Below, piece after piece: positions 43,619 through 53,900 of a stretch of 64,000 nucleotides of DNA. Positions within the stretch are counted from its first letter, which is position 1; each line of letters opens with the position of its first letter. The DNA is from Pseudomonadota bacterium (lineage in GTDB: Bacteria; Pseudomonadota; Gammaproteobacteria; Steroidobacterales; Steroidobacteraceae). The stretch is from assembly GCA_016704655.1 (NCBI GenBank), contig JADIZR010000006.1:62001-126000 (forward strand). The letters run 5' to 3'. A program made the position numbers and the translations under genes. The notes under the pieces are model-generated. The model was not told the origin of the DNA, ran no database searches, and worked only from the letters and a program-made list of their open reading frames with translations.

Positions 43619-44729
43619 TTATAGCCCGGAAGCCTGCTCGGATTCGACCTCGAGGGCCATCGCGGGCATGCCGGCAATGACGGCGCCGCCCAGGCATTCG
43701 TCGCCCCGATAGAACACAGCCGATTGACCGGGCGTGACCGCGCGCTGCGCCACATCAGTGCGGACGCGGCAGCGGCCGTCCGGCAGGACGCGGATCGCGC
43801 AGGCCTGATCCGCCTGCCGATAGCGAGTCTTCACGGTGCAGCGGAACTCGGCCGTCGGCGCGGTGCCCGCAATCCAATGCGCGGCTTCAGTGGTGAACTC
43901 GTTGCAGAGCAGGAGTGGGTGCGTGTGCTGCTGGACGACCACCAGCGTGTTCCGGTGCAGGTCCTTTTTCGCTACATACCACGGCTTCTCGGCCGCGCCG
44001 CGCACGCCGCCGACTTCGAGCCCCTGGCGCTGGCCCAGCGTGTAATACATCAGGCCTCGGTGAGTGCCAAGCCTGCGTCCCTCGGGTGTTTCGATGGGGC
44101 CGGGTTGCGCGGGCAGGTAGTGCGCGAGGAACTCGGCGAAGGGGCGTTCGCCGATGAAGCAGATGCCGGTGCTGTCGCGCTTGTCGTGCACGGGCAGCGC
44201 GTGTTCGTGCGCGAGCCTGCGGACTTCGTCCTTCGGCAGGTCGCCGATGGGAAACAGCGTGCGCGCGAGCATTGCACCCGGCACCGTGTGCAGGAAGTAG
44301 GTCTGGTCCTTGCCGGGATCGAGGCCGCGCAACAACCGTCCTCCCTGCATGCGCGCGTAATGGCCTGTGGCGAACCAGTCGGCGCCGAGGCGCAGTGCGT
44401 GCTCGTAGCAGACACCAAACTTGATCTCGCGATTGCAGGCGACGTCCGGGTTGGGCGTGCGGCCGGCCGCCAGTTCGTCGAGAAAATGCTGGAAGACGCG
44501 ATCGCGGTACTCGGCCGCGAAAGAAACCGCGTGCAGCGGGATGCCGAGATCGTCGCAGACGCGACGCGCATCCTGCAGGTCGGCCGCTGCCGTGCAGTAA
44601 CCGTCCTCGTCCTGGTCCCAGTTGCGCATGAAAAGCGCGTGCACGTCGTACCCGGCGCGCTGCAGCAGCACGGCGGAAACGGCGGAATCGACACCGCCGG
44701 AGAGCGCGAGCACGACGCGGGGAGGGCAT
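43619..44729 (-). CDS. mnmA: tRNA 2-thiouridylase MnmA, start probably affected by an indel
   Basis: Makes s2U34 in Lys, Glu and Gln tRNAs. PP-loop SGGVDSAVSAVLL; catalytic Cys in NPDVACNREIKFG and the second Cys in DSTGICFIGERPF; C-terminal barrel with VRTDVAQRAVTPGQSAVFY. No start codon is in frame near the expected N-terminus except TTG 44767. ATG 44729 is one base out of frame: dropping one C of the CCC after it would give MPPRVVLALSGGVDS, a normal start. It lies upstream of acnA and downstream of nudJ, as nudJ-mnmA occurs in E. coli. Confidence 0.9.
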
Positions 44730-44777
44730 GTCTCGATTTTACCTTTCTTGCTCGCCCTGCCACGCAAATCCGCCGAG

Positions 44778-44941
44778 ATCGGAAAGGCAGATATGCGCTC
44801 GCTTCAAGCGGTTGACCCGGGACCTTCCCCCGAGCTTGGAAAGGCAGACACGCGCTCGCTGCAGGCGGTTGATCCGGGACCTTCCCCCGAGCTTGGAAAG
44901 GCAGACACGCGCTCGGGGGAAGGTCCCGGATCAACCGCTGC
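44778..44941 (+). repeat. conserved-loop hairpin, copy 5, with two tandem half-units
   Basis: The complete unit has a 31-nt left arm (44861-44891), loop CTTGGAAAGGCAGACACGCG (44892-44911) and a 30-nt right arm (44912-44941, one base missing). Loops of two half-units start at 44778 and 44835: a strict 57-nt period, with truncated units to the left, just as in copy 2. Confidence 0.88.
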
Positions 44942-44995
44942 AGCTGCAGCAGCGCCTCAGTATTCGATTGAGCGGGAGAGGATGCGGAGGCTCGT

Positions 44996-45107
44996 GCAGC
45001 CGGGCGTCCGGTCCGGCCTGTCCCGGCGCGCGCGTGTCTGCCTTTCCAAGCGCGACGGGACAGGCCGGATCGAACGCCGGCTGCCAGCGCGTCTGTCATT
45101 CCACGCG
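44996..45107 (-). repeat. conserved-loop hairpin, copy 6, with relic
   Basis: Arms 44996-45025 and 45056-45084 pair with two mismatches and one gap. Loop core CGCGTGTCTGCCTTTCCAAG at 45031-45050, reverse orientation. A degenerate loop (CGCGTCTGTCATTCC) starts at 45088, again 57 nt away and on the side predicted by orientation. Confidence 0.8.
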
Positions 45108-45127
45108 CGAAGGCAGAGGTGAGCGGC

Positions 45128-45637
45128 TCAGCCGCTCGCAGCGATCGATGCCGACGCGTCGGAGGCGGCCTCGACGCTGCGCATCAGGTGCGTCAGCAGT
45201 TCGAGCGGATACCGTGCGCCGCTCAGGTAATCATCGACACAGCGTGCCACCAGCGGGCTGCGATGCCGCGCCACTGTCGCCGTCAGCTGCTCGCGGTCGA
45301 GCCAGCGGGTGCGCAGGATGCCGTGATCGAGGGGGCGCGAAGGATCGTGACCCTCCAGCTGGCCACAGAACGCGACACGCAGGAAGGTCTTGCTGAGGTG
45401 CACGGGGGGCTGCCAGAGGTAGATGCCGACGATTTCGCGCGGGACGAACGTCCAGCCGGTCTCCTCGAGCGTCTCGCGCGCGACGGCCTGCTGCAAGGTT
45501 TCGCTGTGCTCGAGGTGTCCGGCGGGCTGGTTCAGCACCACCCGGCCGCCAGCGCGCTCCTCGACCAACAGGAACTTGCCGTCGCGTTCGATGATGGCGG
45601 CCACGGTGACGTCAGGCTTCCATACCATGCCCGTCAT
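45128..45637 (-). CDS. nudJ: Nudix hydrolase NudJ
   Basis: Phosphatase/pyrophosphatase on nucleoside di- and triphosphates and thiamine pyrimidine pyrophosphate (known for E. coli NudJ). The Nudix box reads GHLEHSETLQQAVARETLEETGW (split here only for length). KPDVTVAAIIERDGKFLLVEE at the N-terminus and SPLVARCVDDYLSGARYPLELL near the C-terminus closely resemble NudJ. ATG 45637 and ATG 45628 are both possible starts; the longer frame to 45781 overlaps the next gene. It is followed on the minus strand by mnmA, a conserved pairing. Confidence 0.88.
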   Translation of the reverse strand: MTGMVWKPDVTVAAIIERDGKFLLVEERAGGRVVLNQPAGHLEHSETLQQAVARETLEETGWTFVPREIVGIYLWQPPVHLSKTFLRVAFCGQLEGHDPSRPLDHGILRTRWLDREQLTATVARHRSPLVARCVDDYLSGARYPLELLTHLMRSVEAASDASASIAASG

Positions 45638-45657
45638 TATAACGAGCCCTGGCCGCG

Positions 45658-46164
45658 TCAGCAGTCGACGGCGGTTGCACGCATTTCGGGCTGGACCAGG
45701 CTGCCAGCCCAGACCTCGTCGAAATAGGCGAGGTAGCGCCTGACGACCGAGGCGTCGTTGAACTCGACGATGCCGTCCCACGTCGACGCCTGCTGCCGGA
45801 ACGCGATGGCCTTGTCGTCGGCTACGATGAACGAGCAGGGGTTGTCGCGGTACTCGGGCGCGACGTTGCGCAGGTCGATGTAGCTCGTGAGGCGGCGCGC
45901 CATCATCATGAAACGGTTGCCTTCACGCGAGACGCGGCCGGGATTCGAGATCAGCACGCGCAGGCGCGCATGGCTGCGGGCCAGGACGAGCCGCTTGACC
46001 GGCTCGAGGAAGAGGTCGTGGTCGTAGATCAGCGGCTCGAGGTCGGTCGTGTAGATGGAAAGCGTGCGATTGGCGCGCGTCGCGATCTCGGAGACCGCAA
46101 TCCGGTATTCCTCAAGGTTCGAGAGGATGCTGCGCGTCCCCGTCAGGTCCTGCCGATGTTCCAT
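45658..46164 (-). CDS. uncharacterised protein paired with a GNAT acetyltransferase
   Basis: 168 residues, alpha/beta, without signal peptide or membrane segment. Segments ILSNLEEYRIAVSEIATRANRTLSIYTTDLEPLIYD and RLRVLISNPGRVSREGNRFMMMARRL recall proteins found next to, or fused with, GNAT acetyltransferases, some with phospholipase D-like topology, though no HKD motif is present. The start overlaps the end of the acetyltransferase gene by 53 nt, arguing for co-translation. No function is assigned. Confidence 0.65.
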   Translation of the reverse strand: MEHRQDLTGTRSILSNLEEYRIAVSEIATRANRTLSIYTTDLEPLIYDHDLFLEPVKRLVLARSHARLRVLISNPGRVSREGNRFMMMARRLTSYIDLRNVAPEYRDNPCSFIVADDKAIAFRQQASTWDGIVEFNDASVVRRYLAYFDEVWAGSLVQPEMRATAVDC

Positions 46165-46624
46165 CCCGCTTCCCGACCGACCGGCGCATGCGCTGGTGCG
46201 GTATTCCGACCTCGTCGAATTCCGGACCATCGGCCCGGAAACCCAGCCGCTCGTAGAATCCGGCTGCCGACACCTGCGCATTGAGGTACACCTCGTGGAA
46301 GCCGCGTTCGGCGGCAAGATCCAGGAGGCGACGCATCACGGCGACGCCAGCTCCGGTGCCACGGTACTGCGGCAGCACTGCGACACGGCCAATCTTACCG
46401 GTGGGTTCCAGGCGTCCAGTGCCAACCGCGTCACGTTTTGCGGCAGCAGGGGGTTCGAAAACGAGAACGTGCGCGACGACGGGATCGAGTTCGTCCCATT
46501 CGTCGCGTTCCGCGATCTGCTGTTCTTCGATGAAAACAGACCGCCGCACGCGCTGAATCTGCAGGCGGTCGTGCTCCCAGGTGGCGAGTCGCACGACGTA
46601 ATCCCGGGTGGGTTGTGCAGGCAT
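46112..46624 (-). CDS. GNAT family N-acetyltransferase
   Basis: 170-residue GCN5-related acetyltransferase. The N-terminus (IQRVRRSVFIEEQQIAERDEWDELDP) is typical of the YjcF/ElaA-like subgroup. Acetyl-CoA loop in KIGRVAVLPQYRGTGAGVAVMRRLLDLA, then VYLNAQVSAAGFYERLGFRA. The acceptor is unknown. It lies 46 nt after purB and runs into the uncharacterised partner gene. The last 20 or so residues overlap that partner's start region. Confidence 0.82.
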   Translation of the reverse strand: MPAQPTRDYVVRLATWEHDRLQIQRVRRSVFIEEQQIAERDEWDELDPVVAHVLVFEPPAAAKRDAVGTGRLEPTGKIGRVAVLPQYRGTGAGVAVMRRLLDLAAERGFHEVYLNAQVSAAGFYERLGFRADGPEFDEVGIPHQRMRRSVGKRDGTSAGPDGDAQHPLEP

Positions 46625-46670
46625 GTCGGCGAGCGGTGGCAGCGTTATGTCAAACGCCGCCGCTGACGAC

Positions 46671-48038
46671 TCAGACTTCTCGGGCCAGTCGGGCCGCGAG
46701 ACCGACGTACGTCGCCGGAGTCAGGGCCTTGAGCCGGGCTTTCTCCGCGGGCGGGATCGGCAGCCCGTCGACGAATTCGGCCACCGCTGGCCCGTCGATG
46801 CGCCGCCCGCGCGTGAGCGTCTTCAACTGTTCATAGGCCTCAGGCACCGCGTACCGGCGCATCACCGTCTGAATCGGTTCAGCCAGCAGTTCCCAGTTCG
46901 CCGCGAGATCGTCGGCGAGTCGCGCTCGATCGATCTCGACGCGGGCGAGTCCGCGAGAGACGGACTGGATCGCGATATCGGAATGCGCGAGCGCGACGCC
47001 CAGGTTGCGCTGCACGGTGGAGTCGGTGAGGTCACGCTGCCAGCGCGAAATCGGCAGCTTTTCCGACAGGAAGCGCAGCAGTGCATTGGCCAACCCGAAA
47101 TTGCCTTCGCCGTTCTCGAAGTCGATCGGGTTGACCTTGTGCGGCATGGTGGACGAGCCGACTTCGCCCGAAACGATCTTCTGCCTGAAATAGCCAAGCG
47201 ACACGTAGCCCCAGAAATCGCGGCACAGGTCGGTGAGGATCGAGTTGCAGCGGGCGAGGGCGTCGCAGTACTCCGCCGTCCAGTCGTGCGGCTCGATCTG
47301 CGTGGTGTACGCGTTCCACTTCAGGCCGAGCGATTCGACCAGTCGCTGACCGAGCTGGGGCCAGTCCACGTCCGGGTACGCCGCTACGTGCGCGTTGTAA
47401 TTGCCGACAGCTCCGTTGATCTTGCCGCGGATCGGCACGGCCGCAAACGTATCGCGTGCCTGGCGCAGGCGGTGTACGAACACCGCGACTTCCTTGCCGA
47501 GCGTCGTGGGCGTCGCGGCCTGGCCGTGCGTACGCGACATCATCGCGTCGTCGGCATGCACGTGGGCCATCGAGCGCAAGGCGCCGAGCAACGCGTCGAT
47601 GCGCGGCAACAGCACCTTCGAACGGGCTTCCTGGCACATCAGCGCGTAGGACAGGTTGTTGATGTCCTCGGACGTGCACGCAAAATGCACGAATTCGAGC
47701 CGTGACTGCCAGGCCGGGTGCGCACCCAGCTTCTGCTTGATGAGGTACTCGACCGCCTTGACGTCGTGGTTGGTCTCGCGCTCGAAAGCCTTCACCGTCG
47801 CGGCGTCCGCAGGGTCAAAACCATCGACGATCTGCTGTGCGACTGCGAGGTCGGCTGGGGTGATGCCGCGCAGTTCGGCGATGCGTCGCTCTCCGGCCAA
47901 CGCCTGCAGCCAGGCAATCTCGACGCGAACGCGAGCGCGAATGAGGCCCTGCTCGCTGAAGATTTCCCGGAGGTCGGCGCAGCGCGCCGCATAGCGGCCA
48001 TCCACCGGGGAAAGCGCGGTCAACGGGGTGAGACTCAT
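46671..48038 (-). CDS. purB: adenylosuccinate lyase
   Basis: 455-residue fumarase/aspartase-superfamily enzyme. It cleaves SAICAR and adenylosuccinate in purine synthesis. LTALSPVDGRYAARCADLREIFSEQGLI is the classic N-terminus; THGQAATPTTLGKE has a catalytic His; the signature loop is GSSTMPHKVNPIDFENGEGN. It is divergent from fumC with an 82-nt spacer. In E. coli purB also lies near nudJ-mnmA, so the neighbourhood is partly conserved. Confidence 0.96.
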   Translation of the reverse strand: MSLTPLTALSPVDGRYAARCADLREIFSEQGLIRARVRVEIAWLQALAGERRIAELRGITPADLAVAQQIVDGFDPADAATVKAFERETNHDVKAVEYLIKQKLGAHPAWQSRLEFVHFACTSEDINNLSYALMCQEARSKVLLPRIDALLGALRSMAHVHADDAMMSRTHGQAATPTTLGKEVAVFVHRLRQARDTFAAVPIRGKINGAVGNYNAHVAAYPDVDWPQLGQRLVESLGLKWNAYTTQIEPHDWTAEYCDALARCNSILTDLCRDFWGYVSLGYFRQKIVSGEVGSSTMPHKVNPIDFENGEGNFGLANALLRFLSEKLPISRWQRDLTDSTVQRNLGVALAHSDIAIQSVSRGLARVEIDRARLADDLAANWELLAEPIQTVMRRYAVPEAYEQLKTLTRGRRIDGPAVAEFVDGLPIPPAEKARLKALTPATYVGLAARLAREV

Positions 48039-48120
48039 GCGTTCATCCGTGAGGTGCTACGATTCCGGATGATACCGCACGGCCCGCCCGGGGCGCCTGC
48101 GCGGTTCCCCGGAGTTCACC

Positions 48121-49539
48121 ATGGCCGATACCGACTACCGCGTCGAACGCGACAGCATGGGTGAAACCCGCGTGCCCGCCGGGGCGCTGTGGGGCGCCCA
48201 GACCCAGCGTGCGATCCAGAATTTCCCGATCAGCGGCATCCCGATGCCGCGGGGCTTCATCCGGGCGCTCGGGCTCGTCAAATGGGCCGCGGCTGGGGCC
48301 AATCTCGATCTCGGTGATCTTGGCCGGGTCCGGGCCTTCGCCATCCAGCGGGCGGCACTGGAAGTGGCCGCTGGTCGCCACGACGCCCAGTTCCCGATCG
48401 ACGTCTTTCAGACCGGGTCGGGCACCAGCAGCAACATGAACGCCAACGAGGTCATCGCGCGACTCGCCACCGGGTACGCCGGCGGCTCGACCGTGCCCGT
48501 GCATGCCAACGACCACGTCAACCGTGGACAGAGCAGCAACGACGTGATCCCGACGGCGATTCACCTGGGTGCTGCCTTGGCATTGTCGGAATCGCTGTTG
48601 CCGGCACTCAAGGAACTCATCGAGACGATCTCGCGCAAGGCGGCCGACGTCGGCGAGACGGTCAAGACCGGTCGCACGCACCTGATGGACGCGATGCCGG
48701 TGACGCTCGGGCAGGAAATGGGCGCATGGCGAACCCAGCTCGAAGACGCCGTGACGCGCCTGCAGAGTTGCCGCCCGCGCCTGCACGCGCTGGCACAGGG
48801 CGGCACGGCCGTAGGTACGGGTGTCAACGCCAATCCCCAATTCGCGCCGAGGGTGGCAGCGCTGTTGTCGCAGGAGACCGGACTCGACCTGCGCCCGGCC
48901 CGCGATTTCTTCGCAGCGCTCGCGTCGCAGGACACGGCTGTTGAATTGTCCGGCCATCTGCGCACGCTCGCCGTCGTGCTGATGAAGATCTCGAACGACC
49001 TGCGCTGGATGAACAGCGGCCCGCTCGCCGGGCTCGCCGAAATCTCGCTGCCCGCACTGCAGCCAGGCAGCAGCATCATGCCGGGCAAGGTCAACCCCGT
49101 CGTGCCGGAAGCGGTCACGATGGTGGCAGCGCAGGTGATGGGCAACGACGCGACGATCGGCATCGCCGGCCAGTCGGGCAACTTCCAGCTCAACGTGATG
49201 CTGCCCGTGATCGCCTACAACCTGTTGCAGAGCATCGAGTTGCTTGCGGGAGCGTCGCGGACGCTCGCACGCAGCGCGATTGCAGGTTTCGCCGTGCACG
49301 TGCGACAGATGTCGCTCACGCTGAGTCGCAATCCGATGCTCGTGACGGCGCTGAATCCCGTGATCGGTTACGACAAGGCGGCGGCGATCGCGAAGAAGGC
49401 CTACGCCGAAGGTCGGCCGATCATCGAGGTGGCGGGCGAGATGACGGACCTGGGCGAGGCGCGTCTCGCGAAGCTGCTTGATCCGACCGCGCTGACGCGT
49501 GGCGGCGAACACGGCGGGCCGGGCAAGGGAGAAGGCTAG
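48121..49539 (+). CDS. fumC: fumarate hydratase class II
   Basis: Iron-independent fumarase of 472 residues, TCA cycle. It starts YRVERDSMGETRVPAGALWGAQTQRA; GSGTSSNMNANEVIA, the TGRTHLMDAMPVTLGQE region, and the signature GSSIMPGKVNPVVPE are all present. Three enzymes of the TCA/glyoxylate routes (acnA, fumC, aceA) are in this window, but not as one operon. Confidence 0.95.
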   Translation: MADTDYRVERDSMGETRVPAGALWGAQTQRAIQNFPISGIPMPRGFIRALGLVKWAAAGANLDLGDLGRVRAFAIQRAALEVAAGRHDAQFPIDVFQTGSGTSSNMNANEVIARLATGYAGGSTVPVHANDHVNRGQSSNDVIPTAIHLGAALALSESLLPALKELIETISRKAADVGETVKTGRTHLMDAMPVTLGQEMGAWRTQLEDAVTRLQSCRPRLHALAQGGTAVGTGVNANPQFAPRVAALLSQETGLDLRPARDFFAALASQDTAVELSGHLRTLAVVLMKISNDLRWMNSGPLAGLAEISLPALQPGSSIMPGKVNPVVPEAVTMVAAQVMGNDATIGIAGQSGNFQLNVMLPVIAYNLLQSIELLAGASRTLARSAIAGFAVHVRQMSLTLSRNPMLVTALNPVIGYDKAAAIAKKAYAEGRPIIEVAGEMTDLGEARLAKLLDPTALTRGGEHGGPGKGEG

Positions 49540-50196
49540 TTGACGGTCCCCGACCTCAACGCAACCAGGCCGCTGCGCACGCGGATCGAAAACCTGTTGC
49601 GGGACACGGTCCCGGGCCGGGATCCAGAGTTTCCCTACGCCGCGCAATTCACGCCCGTACAGATTGACCTGCTGCGGAAAATGCTTCCGGCAGAACCCGC
49701 GCGTGCGGCTGTGCTCGTGCCACTGGTCGAACGGCCCACGGGGCTGCAGGTACTGCTGACGCAGCGCGCATCGCACCTGAAGAACCATCCGGGCCAGGTC
49801 AGTTTTCCGGGAGGCCGGATCGAGTTGGCGGACGCGGGCCCGTGGGAGGCCGCTCTGCGCGAGGCGCGGGAAGAAATCGGCCTGGAGCCACGGTTCGTCA
49901 CCAGAGCCGGTTACCTGCAGGACCACCTCGTGATTTCGGGGTACCGAGTGACTCCCGCCGTGGGCTTCGTGCAGCCCGGATTCGACCTGCGGCTGGACGA
50001 AACCGAGGTCGACGACGTCTTCGAGGTGCCGCTCGAGTTCGTGCTCGATGTGCGCAACCACCTGTCGCGCGATCACAGCATTGCCGGTCACACGGTCGTC
50101 ACGCACGCAATACCCTACGAAGGACGGCAGATCTGGGGCGCGACGGCCAGCATGCTCATTACGTTCGCACGGCTGCTGCGCGAGATGCAGGCATGA
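49540..50196 (+). CDS. CoA pyrophosphatase (Nudix)
   Basis: 218-residue Nudix hydrolase with the CoA-pyrophosphatase signature around LLTQRASHLKNHPGQVSFPGGR followed by the Nudix helix EAALREAREEIGL. It is related to E. coli NudL, which cleaves CoA to 4'-phosphopantetheine and 3',5'-ADP. It starts with TTG 49540 directly at the fumC stop. Its end overlaps mazG in an ATGA junction. Confidence 0.85.
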   Translation: MTVPDLNATRPLRTRIENLLRDTVPGRDPEFPYAAQFTPVQIDLLRKMLPAEPARAAVLVPLVERPTGLQVLLTQRASHLKNHPGQVSFPGGRIELADAGPWEAALREAREEIGLEPRFVTRAGYLQDHLVISGYRVTPAVGFVQPGFDLRLDETEVDDVFEVPLEFVLDVRNHLSRDHSIAGHTVVTHAIPYEGRQIWGATASMLITFARLLREMQA

Positions 50197-50975
50197 GCGC
50201 CATCGATCGTCTGCGCCAGATCATGGTGCGCCTGCGCGATCCGGCCGGCGGCTGTCCGTGGGACCGCGAGCAGGACTGGGCATCGATCGCACCGCACACG
50301 ATCGAAGAAGCGTACGAGCTGGCGGACGCAATCGCCCGTGGCGAGCCTGAGGCCGTGCGTGACGAACTGGGTGACGTGCTGTTCCAGGTCGTGTTCCAGG
50401 CGCGCATCGCCGAGGAGCGCGGCCTGTTTGATTTTGACGCCGTCGCCGCTGCGATCGCCGACAAGCTCGAACGTCGTCACCCGCACGTTTTCGCTGACGC
50501 GAAGATCGAAGATTCCGCGGCGCAGTCACTGGCCTGGGAGCAGCACAAGCGCGCAGAGCGCGTGGCCAGGGGGCAGGGCGTCGGTGCACTGGACGGCGTC
50601 ACGCTTGGCCTGCCGGCGCTGATTCGCGCGACCAAGCTCGGTTCGCGTGCCGCGAAGGTCGGTTTCGACTGGACCGACGCGGGGGGCGTCATCGCCAAGG
50701 TGCGCGAAGAACTCGGCGAGCTGCAGGTCGAGATCGACAAGGGTGATCGAACCCGCACGCACGAAGAGCTGGGAGACCTGCTGTTTGCGTTGTCGCAGGC
50801 GGCGCGGCACCTGGGAGTCGATGCAGAAGCCGCACTGCGCGATGCGAACGCCAAGTTCGAGCGGCGGTTCCGCCGGGTCGAATCGCACCTTGCCGCAACC
50901 GGTCAGACCCCAACCGACGTCGACATGGTGCAGCTTGAAGCGCTGTGGGTTCGTGCCAAGCGGGAACTCGGCTGA
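50193..50975 (+). CDS. mazG: nucleoside triphosphate pyrophosphohydrolase MazG
   Basis: 260-residue two-domain MazG. CPWDREQDWASIAPHTIEEAYELADAI with the metal-binding ExxE, then ELGDVLFQVVFQARIAEE; the second domain has VREELGELQVEI and HEELGDLLFALSQAARHL. It degrades (d)NTPs and can lower (p)ppGpp signalling in E. coli. ATG 50193 overlaps the previous stop. It leads into hrpA after 6 nt. Confidence 0.94.
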   Translation: MSAIDRLRQIMVRLRDPAGGCPWDREQDWASIAPHTIEEAYELADAIARGEPEAVRDELGDVLFQVVFQARIAEERGLFDFDAVAAAIADKLERRHPHVFADAKIEDSAAQSLAWEQHKRAERVARGQGVGALDGVTLGLPALIRATKLGSRAAKVGFDWTDAGGVIAKVREELGELQVEIDKGDRTRTHEELGDLLFALSQAARHLGVDAEAALRDANAKFERRFRRVESHLAATGQTPTDVDMVQLEALWVRAKRELG

Positions 50976-50981
50976 GCTGCC

Positions 50982-53900
50982 GTGAATGCCCCTGATTCCG
51001 CCGCTGCACGACTTGCGGCCCTGCGTGAACTGCTCCCCGGGTGCCTGCTGCGCGATCGGCGTCGGCTGCAGTCGACGTTCGACCGATTGGCGCGCAAGCC
51101 CGCGGCGGCCGATCCGCGCGAGGTGGTCCGGCTGGAGACCCAGGTCCGGGCATCCGCGGAACTCGTCGCTGCACGCCGCGCATCCGTCCCGCGGATCGTC
51201 TACGACGAAACCTTGCCCGTCCATGCGCGCCGAGACGACATCCGCCGTGCGATCGAAACGCACCAGGTCGTCATCGTCAGCGGCGCCACGGGCAGCGGCA
51301 AGAGCACGCAGCTGCCGAAGATCTGCCTCGAGATGGGGCGCGGCGCGGCCGGCCTGATCGGGCACACGCAGCCGCGGCGTATCGCGGCGCAGGCGCTGGC
51401 CAATCGCGTCAGCGCGGAGCTGGGCTCCACCACCGGCGACCTCGTTGGTTACCAGGTGCGCTTCGTCGACCGCACCAGTCCGCGCACGCTCGTCAAGCTG
51501 ATGACGGACGGACTGCTGCTGCGCGAACTCGAAGGCGACCCGCTGCTGCTGCGCTATGACACGCTGATCATCGACGAAGCCCACGAGCGCAACCTCAACG
51601 TCGATTTCCTGCTCGGCGTCTGCCACCGCCTGCTGCCGCAGCGTCCCGACCTGCGCCTGGTCGTGACGTCGGCGACGATCGAGACCCGGCGTTTCGCCGG
51701 AGTTTTTCGGCGGTGCGCCCATCATCGACGTGGAAGGGCAGAGCTACCCGGTCGAGGTGCGCTATCGCCCGCTCGCGGAAGAAGACGAAGCGGCGCCACC
51801 GCTGCCCGAAGCGGTGCGAGATGCGCTCGAAGAGCTGGAGCGGGATGCGCGCGGCCTGCGTGGCGACGCGCTCGTGTTCCTGCCGGGCGAGAAGCAGATC
51901 CTCGAGACCCGCGAGCTGCTCGTGCGCAGCCGCGTGGATTGGGACGTGCTGCCGCTGTACGGAAGACTTACCGGTCCGGACCAGGACAAGGTGTTTGCCG
52001 GGCACACTCGCCGTCGCGTCGTGCTTGCGACCAACGTCGCCGAAACGTCGCTCACGATTCCCGGGGTGCGGTTCGTCATCGATGCCGGGCTCGCACGCAT
52101 CAGCCGCTACAGCCCGCGCGCGAAGTTCCAGCGGCTGCCGATCGAGCCCGTGTCGCAGGCGAGTGCCGATCAGCGTCGCGGGCGTTGCGGCCGCGAAGGC
52201 GAGGGCATCTGCCTGCGGCTGTATGCCGAGGAGGACTACCTCGCGCGACCGCGCTACACCGAACCCGAACTGCTGCGGACGAACCTGGCCAGCCTGATCC
52301 TGCAGATGGCTGCCCTCAAGCTCGGCAATCCGCAGGAATTTCCGTTCCTCGATGCGCCCGATGCGCGCCTGTTGAACGACGGCTACCGCCTGCTGCTGGA
52401 ACTGGGCGCTGTCGACGGCGAGCGGGGCATCACGCGACTCGGGCGCCAGATGGCCGCGTTGCCGGTCGATCCGCGCCTGGCGCGCGTGCTGGTGGAGGCG
52501 GGACGCACGGGCTGCATGGACGAAGCGCTGTCGCTCGTCGCGTTCCTGAGTATCCAGGATCCGCGCGAACGCCCTGCCGACAAAGCCGCGGCCGCAGACG
52601 AAAGGCATGCGTTGTTCGCGGACGAACGCTCGGATTTCGTCGGCGTGCTCAACCTGTGGCGGGCGTCGCGCGAACCGGCGGCCGGTGGCAACCGTGTGTT
52701 GCGGCACTGGTGCCGGGAGCATTTCCTGTCGTTCGTGCGTATGCGGGAATGGGGCGACCTGCGCGAGCAACTCCACGACATGTCGCGTCCGCTGGTGCAA
52801 GACGCGGGCGACAGGCCTGCTGCCGGCACGGCCGTGCTCCACCAGGCGTTGTTGACGGGATTCCTCGGCGGCATTGGCGTGCTCGACGAAGCCCGCACGT
52901 ACCTCGGTGCGCGCGATACGAGATTCGTCATCGCTCCCGGCACGCCGTTGCAGAAACGTTCACCGCACTGGATCGTCGCCGCCAGCCTGGTCGAAACGCA
53001 TCGGCTCTATGCGCGCATGGTGGCGCAGGTACAGCCGTCGTGGATCGAATCGGCGGGAGCGCATCTCGTCAAGCGCACGTATGGGGACGCCGAATGGGAT
53101 GCGCAGCGCGGCATGGCGTTTGCGCGCGAGACAGTCTCGCTCTATGGTCGCGTGCTGAGCAGCGGGCGCCGTGTCAGCTTCGCATCGGTCGACCCCGCGG
53201 CCGCGCAACGCATGTTCGTGGAGGAAGCGCTCGTCCGCCGCCAGCCCTCGATGCCATTTGCGTTTCTCGAACGCAATACGGCGATGCGGGCACGTCTCGA
53301 ACGAGTCGAGTCCTGCTTGCGCCGGCGTGACTTGCTCGCCGGTGAGGACGCGCTTGTACGGTTCTACCTGGAACGCATTCCGCCCGCGATCGCCTCCACG
53401 CGAGCGTTTGAAACCTGGTGGCGCCGGGAAGAGCGTGCCAAGCCGCACATGCTCGACGCCGCGGAACCGGTGTTCCTGCTCCAGGACCTGCCGGAGGTAC
53501 GGGCCAGCGACTATCCGTCGACGATCGACGTCCATGGCAACGACCTGCAGCTGCACTATCGCTTCGACGCGACGGCTCCGGACGATGGCGTGACGCTCGA
53601 CGTGCCGGTGCCGCTGCTGCGGGCGCTCGACGCACAGCGGCTCGAATGGCTGATTCCGGGATGGTTGCGCGAGAAGGTCATCGCGTTGCTGCGCGGACTG
53701 CCCAAGGACGTGCGGCGCGAAATCGTGCCGATTCCCGACGCTGCGGAACGACTGCTGGCCGTCCTGCCAGCCTTCGGCACTGGCTCGCTGTTCGCCCACG
53801 TGGCAGCCTTTGCGACCCAGCAGGCAGGCATCCGCGTCGAACCCGGGCAGGTGGCTGCCGTGGCCCTGCCGCCCTGGCTCAGCGTCAATGTGCGGGTGCT

